Below are positions 17,079 to 25,516 of a stretch of 64,000 bases of DNA, piece by piece. The DNA comes from Ruegeria lacuscaerulensis. Lineage in GTDB: Bacteria; Pseudomonadota; Alphaproteobacteria; Rhodobacterales; Rhodobacteraceae. The position numbers and the translations under genes were made by a program. Where the stretch lies: positions 1-64,000 of the forward strand of contig NZ_WQDY01000006.1 in NCBI RefSeq assembly GCF_013033355.1, in the 5' to 3' direction. Numbering within the stretch: the first letter of the stretch is position 1; the number at the start of each line of letters is the position of its first letter. The notes below the pieces were generated by a model, which did not search any database, had not been told where the DNA came from, and worked only from the letters and a program-made list of their open reading frames with translations.

Positions 17079-18280
17079 GCCTGGGCACCGCCAACAGCGT
17101 TCGCACGGCGCCCCGGAACATAATCGGGGTCATCATGCGGGGCCTCAAGACCGGGAATAATCGCCCTGACAACCGAAATATCCAATTCTGAGCGAGACAG
17201 ATTGACGACTACTGTTTGAGCAAGTCCAACCTCGCGCAAACGGTTCAGTAACAACTCTATATCTTCGTCAAATGAATCGGTTGAGTAGGTGGCGCACTCT
17301 GAAAAATCCTGCAGCGGAGAGGTTTCTTTGATCAGGTTCTGTACAAAAGCGCTCCGATCAATTTTTGCCTGATCAGTAAACTCTGACGGATCCAAATCAT
17401 CCCGTGCCCCAGAGATATAGGTCAGACGTGTCTGCGCAGCTTCGGTCACCGCGCGCAAAAGTGCAATCGCACGATCCGGGTGACACCCATCTCCGATGCC
17501 AATATGGCCGGTCTTACCTTCTGGTTCGCAGATCACACAGCGAAAACAAGCGATGCCAACATCAGACGTCGTGTCCCAAAGACCAATCTCCAACCCCGCA
17601 TGTGAGATCATGTTCAGAGCCTGTTGGCATCGGTCGTCTTCAATTGTCCTGACATCTATCCGATGTGGATTTACCATATGATGCCAGAGGGTTGTCGCGT
17701 CTCTCTCAATCACTTCACAGATTGCATGGCAACTTGCTTCGGTCACCGTATTTCCAGACGCCAGCCCATTGGTGGTTCTTGGAAAAGCGCAATGCCCTCC
17801 AACTGGGGCACTGGTGTAATCCGTGTCTACCATCTCTAAAGGAACCCAACAGTCTAACTGTGTATTCAGTTCATGGCCCTGAACCCACATAATAGCTTGA
17901 TCTGGATCGAAACGCCCTCCGGCCACACGGGGCAGGGCGTCAATGTCAATAATAAAGGCCCGCCGGATCAGATCATTGTAACGGGCCAACTGTTGCGGAA
18001 GTTGAATCTGTTCTGCATGCCAGGACTCGATCGCCTCCATGACGCCTGAAGCCCGGGCCGCGCTAAGCGACAAGCCTTTTCCTAAAGACACTGCAACCGA
18101 CCGAGAGTTTGGTCGCGTCACCATAACCGTCGGCAAGCCTATTCGATCCAGACCTGTCAGGTTGGCCACTCGCGTAATACCCATCGCCTTCAGGTGTGGC
18201 TTGACCAAGCTGAGCGTTTGTTCAGGGTCACGCGCCCGATGCGTGTCCAAAATGTATTTTTTCTGTGAGTTTAAGGACAT
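17075..18280 (-). CDS. YcaO-domain ATP-dependent cyclodehydratase/thioamidase
   Basis: Product of about 401 residues. The YcaO ATP-binding motifs are present: SGVMEAIESWHAE (about 79-91), then the TEASCHAICEVIERDA segment (about 180-195), and RAVTEAAQTRL further on. YcaO enzymes phosphorylate a peptide backbone amide oxygen to form azolines, amidines or, with TfuA and a sulfur source, thioamides. The C-terminus lacks the Pro-rich PxPxP tail of azoline-forming enzymes with E1 partners. Pairing with TfuA favours a thioamide-type reaction. The ATG at 18280 was chosen over a TTG at 18298; neither has a strong ribosome site. It is the first gene of a four-gene leftward operon. Confidence 0.88.
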   Translation of the reverse strand: MSLNSQKKYILDTHRARDPEQTLSLVKPHLKAMGITRVANLTGLDRIGLPTVMVTRPNSRSVAVSLGKGLSLSAARASGVMEAIESWHAEQIQLPQQLARYNDLIRRAFIIDIDALPRVAGGRFDPDQAIMWVQGHELNTQLDCWVPLEMVDTDYTSAPVGGHCAFPRTTNGLASGNTVTEASCHAICEVIERDATTLWHHMVNPHRIDVRTIEDDRCQQALNMISHAGLEIGLWDTTSDVGIACFRCVICEPEGKTGHIGIGDGCHPDRAIALLRAVTEAAQTRLTYISGARDDLDPSEFTDQAKIDRSAFVQNLIKETSPLQDFSECATYSTDSFDEDIELLLNRLREVGLAQTVVVNLSRSELDISVVRAIIPGLEAPHDDPDYVPGRRANAVGGAQA

Positions 18281-18604
18281 GAGACGAACCCAGAACAAAC
18301 CAATCAGGTGTTTAACATGATGTTGAAATCAATATGAAACACGATGGTTGATCAAAGATCAGCGGTCAACAGTAACACGTAGAGCCAAGCAGAGTTGTCA
18401 CGATTTTTAACATAACTATCATTAAGCCTATCTGGCGAGAGGAAGCGAACACGTCCTAAACTAGGGTCGCCACAAATACCCTACCTTGCTCAAAGCAACT
18501 GAAACGAGGATGGGCCCAAACAGAGCTCAGTCTATGTGAGTGTCTGTCTGATGTCAGCGCCAATGGGACAGTTCGGGTCGATTTGATATGAGCGAGTTTC
18601 TGGC
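18281..18604. other. Intergenic region upstream of the YcaO operon
   Basis: About 320 bases with no supported gene. It should hold the promoter of the YcaO operon; I see AT-rich stretches near 18310-18420 but no convincing box pair. An alternative leftward frame across 18456-18896 looks non-coding. Confidence 0.5.
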
Positions 18605-18856
18605 TCATCGTACGGCCCCAATGGCGGGCCACTTTTTCCAGGTCAAGGTCATCGGAATCGGTAACCGCTTGTCCCACCCGACAAAGTCGCAGGAGTAGTT
18701 GATATCGGCCCTGCCGTCGAATTGCTGCCTGTCCGCAACAGGTAAAACCCGTCTCAAACCGACGAGCATTTTCTTTACCAAAGCTCGCTCGACACCCTGA
18801 GCATTGGTTGTTGCCAACCTTTCGGCCATGTTCAAAATCTGGTGCTTTGCGTTCAT
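18605..18856 (-). CDS. Hypothetical protein, 83 residues
   Basis: Not recognised. The ATG at 18856 is preceded by AAGGGG at a good distance, and the product (starting MNAKHQILNMAERLATT) has normal composition with a helical, basic N-terminal half. It ends with a Trp- and Pro-containing segment. It follows another small leftward gene after about 95 bases. Both sit near tRNA-Leu and lack obvious relatives, which suggests the remains of an inserted element. A longer overlapping frame on the same strand (18456-18896) is Cys- and Arg-rich and was judged to be a shadow. Confidence 0.5.
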   Translation of the reverse strand: MNAKHQILNMAERLATTNAQGVERALVKKMLVGLRRVLPVADRQQFDGRADINYSCDFVGWDKRLPIPMTLTWKKWPAIGAVR

Positions 18857-18950
18857 AGCAGCCCCTTCTTTCTAAGCCAGCCCACAAAGCCGCCACGAGA
18901 TCTTGGAGCCATTTTTTACAGCAACCATTGCTGCGGCCTTTAGCTCTGTA

Positions 18951-19280
18951 TCAGAGGCACCAGCTGCCCATAGAAGCGTGATACTCAGCGCTTCTGACGC
19001 ACCTTGAGGTCCAATGGCGGAACCAGTCGCTGTGGTGTCCGTTGGCTCTTTCTGCTACGTCATACGCGGTCTCAGTGGGTAACGATCTGAGGCAAATGTA
19101 AGCCAATCCTGCCAAATCTTCTTCGGACAACAGGCGCGCAAGGACGTTCTGAGACCTTAGCCAATTTTCGGTATCACCAAGCACAAAACAGGCCCTTGTA
19201 GTCATCATGGCGCGATCCCTGCGGTCCAGTTTTGCCAGCTCTGTGGGCCAGGAGGCAACAACTTCGGCAAAGTCCTTCAT
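18951..19280 (-). CDS. Hypothetical protein, 109 residues
   Basis: Not recognised. The start MKDFAEVVASWP is preceded by a purine-rich GGAGGGGCAGGG. The product is probably mostly helical and cytoplasmic, with a run of conserved-looking residues in LRSQNVLARLLSEEDLAGLA and several Trp residues near the C-terminus. It is divergent from the small gene at 19352 with a gap of about 70 bases. It may form a two-gene unit with the 83-residue gene downstream. Confidence 0.5.
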   Translation of the reverse strand: MKDFAEVVASWPTELAKLDRRDRAMMTTRACFVLGDTENWLRSQNVLARLLSEEDLAGLAYICLRSLPTETAYDVAERANGHHSDWFRHWTSRCVRSAEYHASMGSWCL

Positions 19281-19351
19281 TCGCCCTGCCCCTCCACCAT
19301 TTGAGCCGCTAAGGCGATGGATGCCGCCCTAGCCAACACAGGAGGGGAAGG

Positions 19352-19603
19352 ATGACGATTCAGACACCGATAGTCACAGACGAAGCTAAGTTCGATGCAG
19401 GCACTCAAGCCATTAGGTCAACCCACTGGCCATTCGGCAGACGCAAATTCCATGAGATGGTGAAAGCGAATCTCATTAAGCCGCATTTCGCGCATGCCGG
19501 CGCCCGGCCGATCTATTACGTGGAAGAAATCGACGCCGTTTTTCAGCCCCTAGCGTGTGAAAAGCTGGGGCGACAGTGGGGGCCAAAACTATACAAACAC
19601 TAA
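19352..19603 (+). CDS. Small putative helix-turn-helix (excisionase-like) protein
   Basis: Product of 83 residues with a very good AGGAGG ribosome site before the ATG. The middle, WPFGRRKFHEMVKANLIKPH followed by ARPIYYVEEIDAVF, resembles the winged-helix of MerR-like or excisionase proteins, in which the helix-turn-helix precedes a short hairpin and a helix with a tyrosine. The gene lies 26 bases from the 3' end of tRNA-Leu, a classic integration site. That location makes a directionality factor of a lost element attractive, but the resemblance is only by eye and no integrase is seen nearby. Confidence 0.5.
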   Translation: MTIQTPIVTDEAKFDAGTQAIRSTHWPFGRRKFHEMVKANLIKPHFAHAGARPIYYVEEIDAVFQPLACEKLGRQWGPKLYKH

Positions 19604-19629
19604 TTTAATTAATGATTACAATTTATACT

Positions 19630-19714
19630 TGGTGCGGGTGGAGGGACTTGAACCCCCACGCCTTGCGGCGCCAGAACCTAAATCTGGTGCGTCTACCAAT
19701 TTCGCCACACCCGC
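19630..19714 (-). tRNA. tRNA-Leu (anticodon TAG)
   Basis: On the minus strand the acceptor arms GCGGGTG and CACCCGC pair. The D-arm contains TGGTAGACGC, and the anticodon stem CCAGA/TCTGG encloses the loop TTTAGGT with anticodon TAG. A variable arm (GCGCCGCAAGGCGT) of class II size and a T-arm GGGGGTTCAAGTCCCTCC follow. CCA is encoded. All four arms are consistent with leucine. Confidence 0.95.
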
Positions 19715-20010
19715 ATCCTAGACAGAACCTGTCAGAGTGATCGGGTGAATAGCAAAGCTTGAAAGCAAGTGCGAGAGGGAATTTCATCCAGAGCAAAGGT
19801 TTATTCCACGATTTTCAAAGAATCCTACGCACGAAATGCACGCACCACATTTGCGCCACAATTCAAACGCCAAAAAATCTTATTCGCGTCAAAATAACAC
19901 CGCCTTGCCAGTAGTTGATGGGGGCTGAGGACTTACCGAGTCTTTTTGCCTTTGGGCCACATACGAGTTTCCAGCTCAACTTCAACAAAAGGGTCGTAAC
20001 TGTGACCAAC

Positions 20011-20418
20011 ATGATGAACTCTGCTGCTACCGAGCAAGACGCCGTTGGTCTTGCACGCGAAAGTTTTCTTGGTGAACTCAAAACCCTGACCAAAGATCAT
20101 CCCGACACAGGGTTTGGTATCTCATTGCGGACCCATTCGGGTGGCCACTACCTGTTAGCCAATTCCCGGATGCCTCTGCCTAAGACCAAATCCGCAGGTT
20201 TCCCGACCGGCCGTCGTCTTGCCTGCCTGGAAAACAGTGAGTGTTTCAGCTCGATCGAAGTGCTTGCCGATTCCGGAGCCTATGAAACAATCACCCCTGT
20301 CGACGAAGCGGCGATACTGGGGAATGCTTTGAACCTGATCGCACGCATCGATACGCTGACCAGCACCCAGCCCGATCAGGTCCCACACCATATCGCCGCG
20401 ACCGGAACCGGAGGCTGA
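20011..20418 (+). CDS. Hypothetical protein at the head of the dynamin-like GTPase operon
   Basis: Product of 135 residues, not recognised. It carries GFGISLRTHSGGHYLLANSR and a C-terminal helical part, and no signal peptide or membrane helix. It ends three bases before the first dynamin-like GTPase, so it almost certainly belongs to that operon. The start is uncertain: ATG 20011 has no good ribosome site, and an in-frame ATG at 19915 would add 32 residues of unlikely composition. Its position suggests an accessory or regulatory subunit of the GTPase system, but nothing in the sequence proves this. Confidence 0.6.
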   Translation: MMNSAATEQDAVGLARESFLGELKTLTKDHPDTGFGISLRTHSGGHYLLANSRMPLPKTKSAGFPTGRRLACLENSECFSSIEVLADSGAYETITPVDEAAILGNALNLIARIDTLTSTQPDQVPHHIAATGTGG

Positions 20419-20421
20419 ACT

Positions 20422-22434
20422 ATGGCGCGCAATGACCATCTTTTGTCCGTTGGCAACGAAGCTCTGACGCCTATGACGTCGGCCATGTCCGCGCTGACGA
20501 CGCAGATCGACCAGCTGACTGAGGTGGCAGACGCGCGCTCGACCGCCCGGCTTGCCACGCTGAAAACTAAAATCGAAAATTTCACTGCCAGCGTTACGTT
20601 GGTTGGTCAGGTTAAGGCGGGCAAGTCTTCGATTGTCAACATTTTGGCCGGGCGCCCTGCCCTGTTGCCCTCTGATGTAAACCCGTGGACCTCGGTGGTC
20701 ACGACGTTGAACATAAACACCCGGACCGAAGGCGATACACGGTCCAAGTTCACGTTCTTCGAGCAGGAAGAATGGGACAACCTGATGATCGGTGGTGGTC
20801 GTTTGGGCGAACTGGCAAATCGTGCTGGGGCAGACGACGAAATGGACGATATCCGCCGTCAAATCGGCGAGATGAAGGATAAGTCAGAAGAACGCTTGGG
20901 CAAGCATTTCGACCTGATCCTGGGGCAAAGCCACCAATACGACTACTTCGACGAAGAGCTTATCCAGCGCTATGTCTGTCTGGGTGATGAGGATGATCCG
21001 GACATCAATCCGAAAACCGGACGATTTGCCGACGTCACCAAGTCCGCTGACCTGTTCATGGACATTCCGCAGTACCCAATTTCGTTGAAGCTCTGTGACA
21101 CACCCGGCGTGAACGATACATTCATGGTGCGCGAGCAGATCACTCTGCGCAGCCTGCGGGGGTCCGAAGTCTGCGTTGTCGTTCTGGCTGCAAGCCAGGC
21201 GTTGACAACTATGGATATGGCGCTGATGCGCATTATCGCGCAGTTTGAAAACCGCCAGATTATCCTTTTCGTCAACCGAATTGACGAACTGGCGGACCCT
21301 GTAAATCAGGTTCCGGAAATCCGAGATCGCATCCAAGACACGCTCAAGCAAAACAACATCGACGCCAACACCAGCGTCGTTTTTGGCAGCGCGCTCTGGG
21401 CCGAGGCAGCGATCACCGGGAATCCCGATATCCTGACCGAGGAATCGCGCGAGGCTTTGAACACTTTCTATCTGGCCGCCGGGTTTGGCGATCAGGCACC
21501 CTCACTCGACAAAATCTGGGCGCTTTCGGGCTTGCCAGACCTTTTGCTGGCCATGAATGAACGGATCGCGGAGGGGGCGGGCAACCGCCTTCTCGAGCGC
21601 GTCCGCCACAGGGCGCGCAATATTGCAAGCCAAATCCGCGCCACTGCAGTCGCCAAGAGCCTGTCTAATAGCGACGGCATTGTCCGAGACCTGGATGGTG
21701 TGTCGACCGAAGAGGCAATCGCAAAGATCACCGAACAATACGAAAAGAAAGTGGCGGAACTGACCACGTCACTACGTGACAAAGTGATCGAACGTCTGAA
21801 GTCGGCGGAATCCAATTTTGTCAAACGTGCAACGGACTCTTTGATCTCTCATCTCGAGCAGAATGGAGAAGAAGGCACGTGGCAATATGATCCGGCAGGA
21901 TTACGCACCTTGCAAAAAGCAGCCTATTTCAGCTTTGCACGCTCGATGCGCAAGGAAGCCGGTTCGCTGTACTCAACCGCGGCCTCGGATGTCGAAGCCC
22001 TGTATCAGAAGCTCTTGGGCAATCATCTAGGCGAGTTTGCCATCGAAGCCCCCATCGTGCCACGGGTCCCGCCCCCATTGGGAATTGGCCGGACCATCGC
22101 ACTGGATTTGCAAAGCACATGGTGGCGTCGTTGGTGGCAGCGTCGTAAAGGGTTCGAAGCCTATGCTGCGGACTATACGCGGTTGATAGCTTCCGAGGCG
22201 AATTCGATCACCAAAGACATCGAAGAAAACCAGGTTGCTGCAGTGTTGGAAAATGTCCGTGCTGTTCTTTCAGACTTCTTGCGTGAGCAGAAAGAGACAT
22301 TGCTGAGCATTTCGGCCTCGGCCGAAGCCGTTCCAAATCCAAACGCAGCACTGTTGGCGGGTGGGGCGCCCCAGAAATCGCGGGACGATATCCTGGGCGA
22401 TATCCTGAAAGATCTTAGCAACGAGGCAGCATAA
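20422..22434 (+). CDS. Dynamin-like GTPase 1 of 4
   Basis: Product of 670 residues. GTPase motifs are clear: P-loop GQVKAGKSS (62-70), switch region LPSDVNPWT (82-90), G3 DTPGVND (226-232) and G4 NRID (285-288). About 130 residues lie between G2 and G3, typical of large GTPases. The second half is helical and coiled-coil-like, with a tryptophan- and arginine-rich WWRRWWQRR patch around residue 570 that could act as a membrane-binding paddle. No transmembrane helix is evident. It is closely similar in layout to the GTPase at 25517-27559, and eight bases separate it from the second GTPase. Bacterial dynamins remodel or tether membranes; that role is inferred here. Confidence 0.85.
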   Translation: MARNDHLLSVGNEALTPMTSAMSALTTQIDQLTEVADARSTARLATLKTKIENFTASVTLVGQVKAGKSSIVNILAGRPALLPSDVNPWTSVVTTLNINTRTEGDTRSKFTFFEQEEWDNLMIGGGRLGELANRAGADDEMDDIRRQIGEMKDKSEERLGKHFDLILGQSHQYDYFDEELIQRYVCLGDEDDPDINPKTGRFADVTKSADLFMDIPQYPISLKLCDTPGVNDTFMVREQITLRSLRGSEVCVVVLAASQALTTMDMALMRIIAQFENRQIILFVNRIDELADPVNQVPEIRDRIQDTLKQNNIDANTSVVFGSALWAEAAITGNPDILTEESREALNTFYLAAGFGDQAPSLDKIWALSGLPDLLLAMNERIAEGAGNRLLERVRHRARNIASQIRATAVAKSLSNSDGIVRDLDGVSTEEAIAKITEQYEKKVAELTTSLRDKVIERLKSAESNFVKRATDSLISHLEQNGEEGTWQYDPAGLRTLQKAAYFSFARSMRKEAGSLYSTAASDVEALYQKLLGNHLGEFAIEAPIVPRVPPPLGIGRTIALDLQSTWWRRWWQRRKGFEAYAADYTRLIASEANSITKDIEENQVAAVLENVRAVLSDFLREQKETLLSISASAEAVPNPNAALLAGGAPQKSRDDILGDILKDLSNEAA

Positions 22435-22442
22435 GTAGCGAC

Positions 22443-24146
22443 ATGGCAAAAGATTCACAAACCCGCTTCGTTTCATCCAAGGCATGGGAACGCGTCGAGC
22501 AATGGTCCCGCCGCAAACCTATCTTCGCTCTTATGGGCGAATTCAGCGCCGGCAAATCCACCTTGATGAACTTTCTACTGCGGTCGCACACGCTGCCAAC
22601 GCAGGTGACGGCAACTCAACTGCCGCCGGTTTGGTTCAGCTGGGGCGATCAATCTGCTTACGTTCAGCGCGACGATGGCTCGCGCGATGATATCACGTTG
22701 GATCAACTGGAAACCGTCGGAGTGAACGATGCTCAGTTCATTCGGATTTTCCTTGAAGCTGACATTCTGGAGGCCGTTGATCTAATTGACACGCCCGGTA
22801 TCTCGGACCCCAAAATCTCGGACGATGTCTGGCGGCGCGCCGTTGGTCAGGCCAATGGTGTGTTGTGGTGTACCCACGCGACCCAGGCCTGGCGCGAGAC
22901 CGAACGCGCAACATGGGTGGCGTTGCCAGAACGGCTTCAGAATAACTCGTTACTGTTGGTGACGCGTGCCGACGTGTTGGGCCCCAAGGATCGGCAAAAA
23001 GTCCTGCGCCGCGTCAATCGCGAGGCCGGGCATCTGTTCAATCGCTCGATCTTGTTCTCGGCTCGTGATGCAATTACCGCACGCGACAAAAGCGGCGATG
23101 CCGAGCTTTGGGCACGCAGCGGCGGCGGCAAGATGGTCGACAGCTTCCTTGAGATTACGGAACAGATCATGGACCATCGCGCCGATCTTCTGGCGCGGTA
23201 CCAGATTGACGACAGCCTATCTCCCATGGCGTTGCATGATCGTGTTGACGAGATTCAGCAGGACCAGTCTTCTCCATTGCAGTTGGTGAACCCGGAAGTC
23301 GATCCATTCGAACTGGATCGCGACGAAGTTGTCACCAGTTTCCCCGTGCGCCCTGCCCGCGTGGAATTGCGCGCTGACGACAGTGAACGCGCTCCTCGTA
23401 TCGAGCCCGATGAGGCAGATCGCCTGAGGGCCGAGATGACCACCAGTACAGTTGACGCGGCACCGATTGCGGACACGCAGGAAGAAGAGGACGATCTGCG
23501 CGCTTTCTTCCGCGAGTCGCCGAGCCCTACGCTGAATCTGACCGATGCACCGCTAAACACGTCCGACGAAGATGAGTATGACCTGTTGGATGAAGAGGAC
23601 TTCGAAGACGAAGACTTAGTCGCAGAGGTCGCGGCTGAAAACGCTGAACAGGATGAAGACGTTTCCGACACCTTTATGGTTTCGCTTGAAGATAAACTGT
23701 CGGCGACACCTGAACAGACGGAAAATACTCGGGAAGTTGCAGAAGAAACACCCGCTGAAACATCGGTTTCTTCTATCACGGCGCTCATGGCCGAGCAGGC
23801 GAAACATAGCGAAGAGTTCGAGCCAGAACCCGAGACCTCGGGGTTGATCGATATGCAGGTCGTTTCGCTGCCGAACGGGTCGGAACCACCGGTCCACAAG
23901 GAGCGACTGGAGGATGTACTGAACGCTCCCGCGGGCTCTCCTCTCAGCGCCGCCGCCATGTGGCGCGAGATCTCTGAAGATGAGGAGCTGCCGCAGGACG
24001 CCGAAGGTTTGAAAAAAAAGTTCATGTCTTTCCTGGACGAATACGATCAGATCGCGGCGGAACACTTTGCGCGCGGCACCAAATCCACGGTGACACCATT
24101 GCCTGAGGCAAACAAAAACGGCGGGGCCGAGTGGCATGTATTGTAA
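22443..24146 (+). CDS. Dynamin-like GTPase 2 of 4, with long acidic linker
   Basis: Product of 567 residues. The P-loop GEFSAGKST (32-40), G3 DTPGISD (116-122) and G4 TRAD (174-177) define a dynamin/GBP-type GTPase head. A motif WCTHATQAWRETER (142-155) follows G3 and recurs in the fourth GTPase. Residues about 280-480 are strongly acidic, rich in Glu, Asp, Ser and Thr, and likely disordered. The last 80 are helical. It probably forms a functional pair with GTPase 1 directly upstream, as many bacterial dynamins work as heterodimers. The acidic linker could be a phosphorylation target of the kinase encoded downstream, which is speculation. Confidence 0.83.
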   Translation: MAKDSQTRFVSSKAWERVEQWSRRKPIFALMGEFSAGKSTLMNFLLRSHTLPTQVTATQLPPVWFSWGDQSAYVQRDDGSRDDITLDQLETVGVNDAQFIRIFLEADILEAVDLIDTPGISDPKISDDVWRRAVGQANGVLWCTHATQAWRETERATWVALPERLQNNSLLLVTRADVLGPKDRQKVLRRVNREAGHLFNRSILFSARDAITARDKSGDAELWARSGGGKMVDSFLEITEQIMDHRADLLARYQIDDSLSPMALHDRVDEIQQDQSSPLQLVNPEVDPFELDRDEVVTSFPVRPARVELRADDSERAPRIEPDEADRLRAEMTTSTVDAAPIADTQEEEDDLRAFFRESPSPTLNLTDAPLNTSDEDEYDLLDEEDFEDEDLVAEVAAENAEQDEDVSDTFMVSLEDKLSATPEQTENTREVAEETPAETSVSSITALMAEQAKHSEEFEPEPETSGLIDMQVVSLPNGSEPPVHKERLEDVLNAPAGSPLSAAAMWREISEDEELPQDAEGLKKKFMSFLDEYDQIAAEHFARGTKSTVTPLPEANKNGGAEWHVL

Positions 24147-24178
24147 CAGGTTTCTGAAATAGAAAAGCAGTACGTAAG

Positions 24179-24580
24179 ATGAAAATCGAAGCCGCTTTGA
24201 TCACAGCCACCGAGACCATACCCGACTGCATCGCAGCCGGGTATGTCGATATGGAAACGGGCATGTTGCTGGGTGCTCATGCGCCCGACCCGCAAGACCA
24301 GAGTGTTCTGGACACTCTGGCAATTGCTGTTGCCAACCTGTTTCAGGGGCGCGGTGTCCGTGGGTTTGAGGCACTTTTGCGCAGTACTGGAACGGAAGAC
24401 ACACAGGAAGAGGGCTTTGGCGAAATCGCGGTATTGGCTGGCGACCGGATCAATATCTTCCTGCGCACTCCTGCGTACCCGGATCACGTTGTCTGCTACA
24501 TCTGCCGCAGCAGCGCCAATATCGGTTTGGCCCTAACAAAATCACATCTAAGCCTCGCGCCGGTTACGGCGGCGGTTTGA
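24179..24580 (+). CDS. Roadblock/LC7-like small protein
   Basis: Product of 133 residues. The pattern of a first helix or strand with GYVDMETGMLLGAH, a helix VLDTLAIAVANLF, then strands FGEIAVLAGDRINIFLR and a final helix ANIGLALTKSHL, resembles Roadblock/LC7 proteins such as MglB. Those bind small GTPases as dimers or serve as GAPs. It sits between the two GTPase pairs, so a regulator of the dynamin-like GTPases is a natural idea. The fold assignment is by eye only. The ATG at 24179 has no strong ribosome site, but the spacing of 32 bases suits the operon. Confidence 0.6.
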   Translation: MKIEAALITATETIPDCIAAGYVDMETGMLLGAHAPDPQDQSVLDTLAIAVANLFQGRGVRGFEALLRSTGTEDTQEEGFGEIAVLAGDRINIFLRTPAYPDHVVCYICRSSANIGLALTKSHLSLAPVTAAV

Positions 24581-24603
24581 GCGAGACCAGAGGAGGTCAA
24601 AGT

Positions 24604-25449
24604 ATGATGGATGCGGAAATACTCGACCTGCTCGAGGATATTGGACGTTCGTCCGTGGCACGCCAGAACCCCGCCGTTACGTTGACAGGTGATTCAGCGC
24701 AGACCCGGCGCGATCAGGTCCTGCGCACCATTCGGGGAACGATACTACCGCGCCGTCTGGAGTTTACAGCGGCAAATGGCGATTGCCTGGCTATCGAAGT
24801 GAACAGCTCTAGGGTGACGGATGTATTTCGCGTTCGAACCGGGATCGCCCCTGACTTCGAAACCCAACCGCGTGATACACTGGCTAAGAAACTGGCCGAA
24901 ATCGTTACGGATATCGCGTCAGCTCCTGGACCGCTGAGTTTGATATCGTTGCAACCAGACGCCGTGCTAGAAGCCGACGACGTCGGCATCACTTTCAGCG
25001 AGATATCGAAAGCCTGTTTTCAGGTCGAACTGCCATCTGAACCGATCGTTTCAATCGTGCCAGAGCCCGCTACAGACGACGTGCCAGCCGACGAACAGTC
25101 TGTACTTACGAGCGGGTTCTTTGACGGCGCGGCATCTTTCGCGCTTGGCCGTATCCATATCGGGGATAAGTTCGACGTCCACACCGACGGCGTTTGTGCA
25201 TCAGGGCAGCCAGCCTACGCCGACCAAACCGTTTTGGAACAATTCGTCAAAGACCTAGTCGGTTGGAGCGAGGATTCTACAAATGACGATCGCGGTCCTC
25301 AGTTGATCGTAATGCGACCAGCCGGCGGCAAGGGAACTGCGCTGGCCGCGCTCAAAGATGGTCAACAGACCGCTATTGTGATCCATGAAAGCCGCAAACT
25401 GGGTGCCGCGGTAAACTTGTGGAAGTCTCTAACAGGCTCAGGCAGATGA
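24604..25449 (+). CDS. Hypothetical protein between the two GTPase pairs
   Basis: Product of 281 residues, not recognised. The ATG at 24604 has an AGGAGG seven bases upstream; a TTG at 24577 overlaps the Roadblock-like gene. Two alpha/beta-looking halves are joined by a Pro/Glu/Asp-rich linker near residues 140-160. The N-terminal half contains RRLEFTAANGDCLAIEVNSS and the C-terminal half QLIVMRPAGGKG. Neither half has a signal peptide or membrane segment. Constant gene order with the GTPases suggests a partner of the system. Confidence 0.65.
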   Translation: MMDAEILDLLEDIGRSSVARQNPAVTLTGDSAQTRRDQVLRTIRGTILPRRLEFTAANGDCLAIEVNSSRVTDVFRVRTGIAPDFETQPRDTLAKKLAEIVTDIASAPGPLSLISLQPDAVLEADDVGITFSEISKACFQVELPSEPIVSIVPEPATDDVPADEQSVLTSGFFDGAASFALGRIHIGDKFDVHTDGVCASGQPAYADQTVLEQFVKDLVGWSEDSTNDDRGPQLIVMRPAGGKGTALAALKDGQQTAIVIHESRKLGAAVNLWKSLTGSGR

Positions 25450-25516
25450 CCGGGCCTGAAACGTTCAAATTTTCGGCGAATTCAATCTGTGAGTTCGAGT
25501 AACCAGGGTAAATGTT

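Noticed and set aside
18456..18896. Leftward frame of 146 codons overlapping the 83-residue hypothetical gene.
   Set aside because: The composition is Cys/Arg-rich and no ribosome site is convincing, whereas the overlapping 83-residue frame has a good one.
23255..24025. Serine-rich leftward frame opposite GTPase 2.
   Set aside because: The Ser runs are the mirror of the Glu/Asp codons of the acidic linker; no start signal or motif.
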